The translations under genes and the position numbers were made by a program. Below are positions 60,501 through 64,000 of a stretch of DNA of 64,000 nucleotides, one piece after another; within the stretch, counting starts at the first letter, position 1, and every line of letters starts with the position of its first letter. Location: contig JAUIHP010000003.1 of the NCBI GenBank assembly GCA_030431975.1, positions 186,001 to 250,000 on the forward strand, in the 5' to 3' direction. This stretch comes from a bacterium (GTDB taxonomy: Bacteria > Eisenbacteria > RBG-16-71-46 > CAIMUX01). A model generated the notes under the pieces. It made no database searches. It saw nothing but the letters and a program-made list of their open reading frames with translations, and had not been told where the DNA came from.

Positions 60501-60744
60501 TGCTCTCCGGTGCCTCCCCGACTCTGGCTACACCTATTTTCGGCTTCGATCGGAAATTGGCAGGGCTGAGTGCACGGCGCTCCTTGGGGACGTTGACAAC
60601 GGGTCGCGATGCCTTAGCGCCTCGATTGAATCCGCACGTGAGCTGGAGTGCCAGGCCGCGGTTGTCCTCGGGTTGAGAACTAGATCAAGGGTGGAACGGC
60701 TTCTCAGCAACGGCTTCCGCACTGGGCGAAGGACAGACTCATGA
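57502..60744 (+). CDS. Ser/Thr kinase with degenerate ATPase and TPR-like region
   Basis: 1080 residues, no membrane segment. The kinase domain (about 30-240) has the ATP Lys in RSVFVKSG, a catalytic loop HVDLKPGNVFL (HRD is HVD), IDFGMAK and a TRPYVAPE APE motif; a standard glycine loop is absent. A STAND-like module follows, whose P-loop (HARPGTGLTRF, about 281) lacks the Walker Lys, so it probably does not hydrolyse ATP. Residues about 560-1060 are helical repeats of the MalT/TPR kind. Its stop overlaps the start of a sigma-54 activator (ATGA), so the two likely act together. The TTG start has AGGGGG about eight bases upstream. Confidence 0.85.
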   Translation: MPSHPEPRYHRIDLIADHPNRSSSRSQDRLTGRSVFVKSGARRDVVDECLALLSLPPSVTPDCIDLVPDTDGVSLVLPWMEGETLAQRLSRLGPLDDGALLYDLAGTLGSLHRRGFVHVDLKPGNVFLESCLSIPEGASVSPRDRLRLIDFGMAKTPFFRLANSDLGGTRPYVAPEVERGWSVGPAADVHAFGRIVALGFSPWVDRQGLQDWVSQLCSSKARERPSMAEVLRVIAQHETDLPESDFHRSELGGGRLYGRARQLEFAAKSIAAAQSARLLIHARPGTGLTRFLLELLVYMDQKNERMPRLIECPTRGDWNPQVATDLLAHAERQGRPVLAFVSDPSPGLHELEFSRREWVEREFPREQRLHLRPVGPEAFVSSMVDTLGEGGASVDKLGEAIWTETEGDWWAARRIFSDSASSRATGGRAGRIPNEREEIQSVALSPILPAEESLRNVLSLCALVGRRFPRSLGERLIDSGRSEGYGPPEPDSADRTDASIARLVDRGYLWLSDDDLLEFPTRKLFAEAKSQTENWGDRRLAVLRLIHAMDTDTAADVERCLEACRRAHVLDDLRGERETFRLGLESRLNEGDWRSVLELLSYPSSETVDWTEDQTPEVLDSLAARFGFEPEFLYNAAADALKQSRPNVATKLWDSVARMSDSADAVNAISRILNLDPRPESFDRYADRLAELESHGFRPRAGELDLWRANAMLRQGAAKEARECLDRALPLMEADGGRFLDIAYLQKAILDARPDDEAFVGLLDEAMKHAPTPPRKMIICCNAALMFGHRWQAERVVEICEYGLSLDAGVGTQLSRHILQQNLAWGLYGLDRVHESFRSARALERFESDTHQPESSRGLLGLCASYLGDFTTGIRALREGYDVALSANHVESSTALLSNLLSVMVDADRMELAAGVPRLRNTSTPKAELVNARLAAVREMGHERWDVALSGLESVMPLVPHLTPPDKLGLFHQAAWVRLAIGRSSKDVDVLLEASRGFNDALRCLPDSGYTYFRLRSEIGRAECTALLGDVDNGSRCLSASIESARELECQAAVVLGLRTRSRVERLLSNGFRTGRRTDS

Positions 60745-62405
60745 ACGACTCCAACAGGAGGCCGCACCTATCTTCTTTTGATGCTGCCGACGACTTCGAC
60801 GAACTCGACCACCTGGGTTCGGCACCCGACGAGCCGGGCGACCTTCAAAGCGACGCCCGCCGTCGATCAGAAGACGGTGTCTTCCGCGCACTCTACGACG
60901 TCGCCGTTCGTCTGACCTCCCGCCTCGAACTCGCGCCACTTCTCGAGGAGGTCCTGGACAGTGCTCTTGAAGTCCTCGGTGGGGGACGCGGAGTGATCTT
61001 TCTGGGCGAAGGGGACCCAGGTCAGCTCGTGCCAATGGTGCGGCGGTCCGTCGGCACAACCGACCTCGCAGAAATCGAACAACTGAGTCAAACGATTCTT
61101 AATGCGGCATCGCAGGAATCCGGCGTATACAGCCCGGATGTCACCTCCGACCAAAGATTTCAGGACGCGGAGAGCGTGCGGTCGAAGACGGTTCGATCCG
61201 TTCTGTGCCGCCCAATGATTTCTCGCGGGCGGACGATCGGCCTCATTTACGTCGACCGCTCAACCGCGGGAGGTTATGGCACTTCGGCCAGACAGTTCTT
61301 CGAGGCGTTCGTTTCCCTCGCCGGGCTGGCGATCGAGAACGCCCGCTCCCACGAGGAAATGCGGCGGGAGAATGTTCGCATTCGTGAGCGTCTGTCGGTA
61401 CGTGACGCGTTTGGAAGAATCATCGGACCGAGCTTGGAAATGACCCGGCTGATCGACCGCGCCAAAGTCGTCGCCGCTGTCGAGGAGCCGGTCATGCTGC
61501 TCGGCGAAAGCGGGACCGGTAAAGAACTCTTCGCTCGCGCAATTCACGAGTCCAGCCAGCGGGCTCTGCAGCCCTTCGTTGCCTACAACTGCGCTGCCGT
61601 CCCTCCGGAGCTGATGGAGAGCCTCTTCTTCGGCCACCGAAAGGGCGCGTTTTCCGGAGCGTTTCATGACTCGGCTGGACTCTTTCGGAAAGCCGATAAG
61701 GGCATCCTGTTCCTGGACGAGGTGGCCGACCTCAGTCATGAACTTCAGGGGAAACTCCTCCGCGTCCTTCAGGAAAACACCATGTGGCCCATCGGTGCGG
61801 ACGAGGAAGTCACGGTAGATGTCCGGATTCTGGCGGCGACGAGCAAGGATCTTGCGCAGGAGGTGAGATCCGGAAGGTTCCGGGAGGACCTGCTCTATCG
61901 CCTCTGTGTGCTCGAGTTGAGAATCCCTCCGCTACGAGAGCGGACCGAGGACATCCCGGCTCTTGTGCAGCACTTCGTCAGGTCCGAGTCCTCTGTTCGG
62001 GGGGCTCACATCGAGTTCAAGCCGGACGCGCTGACCTTTCTCAGGAATCTTCCATGGAGAGGCAATGTCCGTGAGCTGGAGAATGTCATTCGCCGGGCCC
62101 TGGTCCTAAGGCAGGGGGACGTGATCGATCTCGACGAGATACGAAGTTGTCTCAGTGACTGGTCCCTGCCCGAGGGAACCCAAGACGAAGAAGCAGCGGG
62201 CGCGACCGAGCGATCGGACGGCAGCAGAGCAATTCCAGAAGGAGTCGAGTCGTCGGCGTCCGCTTTGAGTCTCGATGAAGCAGAGCGTCGTGCCGTCGTG
62301 GCCGCTCTGGAAGAAGCCGAAGGAAACAAGACGCAGGCCGCAAGGGTTCTGGGTATCCACCGCAATTCACTCGTTCGACGGATGCAACGGTTCGGTATTC
62401 GCTGA
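60741..62405 (+). CDS. sigma-54-dependent activator with GAF domain
   Basis: 554 residues: a GAF domain (about 45-205), an AAA+ domain (about 215-455) with Walker A GESGTGKELFA (about 254), the sigma-54 contact loop KGAFSGAF (GAFTGA with Ser for Thr, about 302), Walker B GILFLDEVADL and R-finger region FREDLLYRL, and a Fis-type HTH at the end (GNKTQAARVLGIHRNSLVRRM). It should remodel RNA polymerase holding sigma-54 to start transcription. No receiver domain is present; control probably comes through GAF ligands or the coupled kinase upstream. ATG overlaps the kinase stop. The small secreted gene 65 bases downstream could be its target or simply a neighbour. Confidence 0.94.
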   Translation: MNDSNRRPHLSSFDAADDFDELDHLGSAPDEPGDLQSDARRRSEDGVFRALYDVAVRLTSRLELAPLLEEVLDSALEVLGGGRGVIFLGEGDPGQLVPMVRRSVGTTDLAEIEQLSQTILNAASQESGVYSPDVTSDQRFQDAESVRSKTVRSVLCRPMISRGRTIGLIYVDRSTAGGYGTSARQFFEAFVSLAGLAIENARSHEEMRRENVRIRERLSVRDAFGRIIGPSLEMTRLIDRAKVVAAVEEPVMLLGESGTGKELFARAIHESSQRALQPFVAYNCAAVPPELMESLFFGHRKGAFSGAFHDSAGLFRKADKGILFLDEVADLSHELQGKLLRVLQENTMWPIGADEEVTVDVRILAATSKDLAQEVRSGRFREDLLYRLCVLELRIPPLRERTEDIPALVQHFVRSESSVRGAHIEFKPDALTFLRNLPWRGNVRELENVIRRALVLRQGDVIDLDEIRSCLSDWSLPEGTQDEEAAGATERSDGSRAIPEGVESSASALSLDEAERRAVVAALEEAEGNKTQAARVLGIHRNSLVRRMQRFGIR

Positions 62406-62469
62406 GCGGGTTCTGATCTGAAAGCAACGGACAGGGACGCCGTTCCCTGAAGTAAGTGAGAGGACTTGA

Positions 62470-62898
62470 ATGAAGACTTTACGTACATTGGCTCTGCTGC
62501 TCGTCTGCATGCTTTTCTCGACGGCGACTCAGGCGACGACCATCACAGGTTATGTCTACAGCTGCATCATTGATTCCAGTGGTGAGTCACGGGGTGGCCC
62601 CGAGGGCGACCTTTGGGTCAGCTGGGAACTCTTTTACGACGGCAACTCGATCGGGACCGGCTTTGGCCAAACCGAGTCTGACGGGAGTTTCAGCTTTACC
62701 CATGGCCAAAGCCTCACCAACCTTCATTCGATCACACTGTCAGTCACCTCCACCGGTGAATCGTGGGACTTCGACTGGGATGCCATGGTTGGAGAATGGA
62801 TCCTTCAGATTGGCGGCAACCCGACTTGGTACTGCGAAGCCTTCTGGGACTCTTCGAACGGGTTCGAACTTCGCTACAGCAACGACTGGACTCCGTAG
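62470..62898 (+). CDS. small secreted beta-rich protein
   Basis: 142 residues with a signal peptide (MKTLRTLALLLVCMLFSTATQA). The mature part begins TTITGYVYSCIID and continues with strands such as DLWVSWELFYDGNSIGTGFGQTESDGSFSF and HSITLSVTSTGESWDFDW, similar to carboxypeptidase-regulatory or CNA-B-like beta-sandwiches. Two cysteines may form a disulphide. The function is unknown. GAGAGGA lies before the ATG. It follows the sigma-54 activator by 64 bases and is closed by a strong terminator. Confidence 0.75.
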   Translation: MKTLRTLALLLVCMLFSTATQATTITGYVYSCIIDSSGESRGGPEGDLWVSWELFYDGNSIGTGFGQTESDGSFSFTHGQSLTNLHSITLSVTSTGESWDFDWDAMVGEWILQIGGNPTWYCEAFWDSSNGFELRYSNDWTP

Positions 62899-62959
62899 AT
62901 AGTTAGGAATGTGTTGCTCTCTCGCATCCCCGGGGGAGTGACCAAAAAACCTCATGTTT

Positions 62960-62995
62960 GCAGGGCCCGGCTTCTTCCCAGATGCCGGGCTCTGC
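62960..62995 (+). terminator. intrinsic terminator
   Basis: GCAGGGCCCGGC and GCCGGGCTCTGC form a 12-bp stem (one G-T) with a 12-base loop, followed by ATTTTCC. It ends the small secreted gene's transcript. A second imperfect hairpin (about 63010-63040) follows. Confidence 0.8.
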
Positions 62996-63106
62996 CATTT
63001 TCCTTCCACAGGGCCCAAGAAAGGGCTCTTGGCCCACCAGATCCGATCTGGGTTGCCGCCTGCCCAGCCTGCCATGGGGACCGGCCCCAGCTTGCGCTAT
63101 CCTTGC

Positions 63107-63168
63107 TCGTGAATAGTCTGTCTGCTTCCACGTCGGAACTGCGCAGTACCCGGAGTGACCCCGACACG
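63107..63168 (+). repeat. 62-bp duplicated element, copy B
   Basis: Partner of 57193-57254. It lies in the 382-base gap between the small secreted gene and the ECF sigma factor, about 110 bases before the sigma gene start. In the shared frame it reads LSASTSELRS…SDPDT, similar to copy A's peptide. Confidence 0.75.
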
Positions 63169-63280
63169 GGAAGAATCAGCAGGACGTTTCGTCACGAGCC
63201 TGGGCCGGAAGAGAGCTCTCTCGACCCGGTCGCGCCCGACGGCCGCAAGCCGCAACCGGAAACGAGAGGTAGCCAAGACG

Positions 63281-63862
63281 ATGACCGAAGAGACCGAAGA
63301 GCCCCTGGGAGACGTGACACGACTTCTCATCGAAGCCCGCGACGGTGACCGGAGTGCCTTCGACCGCCTTCTTCCCGCCGTCTACGAAGGCATGCGGGAG
63401 ATGGCCGACCGGCAGCTGCGCCGGGAGCGGCCGGGTCACACTCTGCACCCGACGGCCCTGGTCCACGAGGCCTACCTGAAGATGGTCGATCAGGCCAAGG
63501 TTCCGTGGGAGGGACGGGCTCATTTCTACGGCATCGCGGCGCGGGCCATGCGTCAGATCCTCATCGACCACGCCCGCCGCAACAGCGCGGAAAAGCGGGG
63601 CGGGGGCTGGGAGCGGACGGAACTGAAAGCCGACGGGATCGGATTCGACATGGCCAACGAAGACCTGCTGGCGCTCGATGAGGCTCTCGATCGTCTTGAC
63701 GCATTGAGTTCCCGCTTGCGGGAGATCGTCGAGTACCGATTCTTTGCCGGAATGACCGAACCCGAGATCGCCGAGATCCTTGGAGTCACTGATCGGACTG
63801 TGCAGCGCGACTGGGCCAAGGCCCGGGCGTGGCTTTACAAGGAGCTCTACCCGGATGGATGA
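63281..63862 (+). CDS. ECF-type RNA polymerase sigma factor (TIGR02999-like)
   Basis: 193 residues. Region 2 is DVTRLLIEARDGDRSAFDRLLPAVYEGMREMADRQL, followed by the family's HTLHPTALVHEAYLKMVDQ and HFYGIAARAMRQILIDHARR. Region 4 is LREIVEYRFFAGMTEPEIAEILGVTDRTVQRDWAKARAWL. This matches the TIGR02999 sigma-70_X6 group, common in Planctomycetes, Acidobacteria and related phyla, typically paired with a Ser/Thr kinase rather than an anti-sigma factor. The start at 63281 was chosen because the family N-terminus begins there; the upstream frame covers the repeat element. The next gene overlaps by 8 bases. Confidence 0.93.
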   Translation: MTEETEEPLGDVTRLLIEARDGDRSAFDRLLPAVYEGMREMADRQLRRERPGHTLHPTALVHEAYLKMVDQAKVPWEGRAHFYGIAARAMRQILIDHARRNSAEKRGGGWERTELKADGIGFDMANEDLLALDEALDRLDALSSRLREIVEYRFFAGMTEPEIAEILGVTDRTVQRDWAKARAWLYKELYPDG

Positions 63863-64000
63863 GGACGCCAGATGGATGAGGGTGTCGGATCTGTTCGACG
63901 AGGCGGTCGACCTTCCGGCGGCGGAACGCGGGTCGTTTCTGCAGCGCGAGTGCGCCGACGAGCCCGAAGTTCTCGCTGAAGTCGAAGAGATGCTCCGCGC
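63855..64000 (+). CDS. start of a Ser/Thr protein kinase, cut by the window edge
   Basis: The first 48 codons are present. The N-terminus MDEDARWMRVSDLFDEAVDLPAAERGSFL and the continuation ADEPEVLAEVEEMLRA match the short helical leader found before the kinase domain in Ser/Thr kinases that follow TIGR02999 sigma factors. The kinase domain itself is beyond the edge. The ATG lies 8 bases inside the end of the sigma gene, so the two are co-translated; the kinase may control the sigma factor by phosphorylation (known for such pairs only by context). Confidence 0.8.
   Translation, partial: MDEDARWMRVSDLFDEAVDLPAAERGSFLQRECADEPEVLAEVEEMLR

Overview
The window is GC-rich DNA (I judge it near 60-65 % by eye) from a Gram-negative-type bacterium. 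There are many signal peptides, lipoproteins and outer-membrane proteins, strong AGGAGG-type ribosome sites, and no introns. Four large secreted proteins end in a FlgD-like, Por-secretion-style beta-sandwich, and two carry a six-cysteine 'GACC' module. A sigma factor of the ECF (TIGR02999-like) type sits directly before a Ser/Thr kinase. This combination is typical of uncultured relatives of the FCB group (Candidatus Eisenbacteria, Krumholzibacteriota, Gemmatimonadota-like); the phylum is an inference. No rRNA, tRNA, CRISPR array, prophage or insertion sequence was seen, so this looks like ordinary chromosome.

Layout. 0-8 kb: a cut-off lipoprotein, a DUF481 outer-membrane protein, a kinase/PP2C-phosphatase pair coupled by a GTGA overlap, and a beta-propeller protein coupled the same way to an M28 peptidase. 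8-20 kb: a UPF0489 lipoprotein, a secreted beta-helix protein, DUF2270, ferritin, a membrane/TPR protein, miaE and a glycosyltransferase. 20-34 kb: slyX-malQ, a BNR/sortilin-like secreted protein, a hybrid histidine kinase, a YVTN-propeller protein and a DNRLRE/di-heme-peroxidase fusion. 34-40 kb: a sensor kinase followed by three 150-bp tandem repeats, a winged-helix regulator divergent from a serine hydrolase, a VOC protein, and a stand-alone copy of the N-terminal domain of the beta-helix protein. 40-45 kb: a complete ferric-iron ABC transporter and a cyclophilin that is strikingly eukaryote-like. 45-50 kb: an M42 peptidase and an operon of a haem-motif outer-membrane protein, a YceI protein and a cytochrome-c lipoprotein. 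50-57 kb: CBS (cystathionine beta-synthase), YegP, an MsrB-MsrA fusion, a membrane protein and a methyltransferase, in a stretch unusually rich in 12-bp tandem repeats. 57-64 kb: a kinase-TPR protein coupled to a GAF/sigma-54 activator, a small secreted protein, an ECF sigma factor and the start of another Ser/Thr kinase.

Themes. Signalling by Ser/Thr phosphorylation appears three times: at 1.5-3 kb, 57.5-62.4 kb and 63.3-64 kb. Large secreted propeller or beta-helix proteins with a shared C-terminal module suggest an active surface-secretion route. Iron and haem handling recurs (ferritin, Fe3+ ABC transporter, di-heme peroxidase, haem-motif porin, cytochrome lipoprotein).

The most unusual structures are non-coding. 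(1) A 17-bp tandem repeat before the yceI-like gene tiles a chain of minicistrons, each with its own Shine-Dalgarno-like sequence, whose stop codons overlap the next start. (2) A triple 150-bp repeat has hairpin arms that differ in sequence between copies yet keep their pairing. (3) An RNA segment after the peroxidase gene has mutually exclusive, or pseudoknotted, stems. (4) A perfect 37-bp palindrome begins at a methyltransferase stop codon. (5) A 62-bp intergenic element is present twice, 5.9 kb apart. All start positions, repeats and pairings were read by eye; no database search was run.
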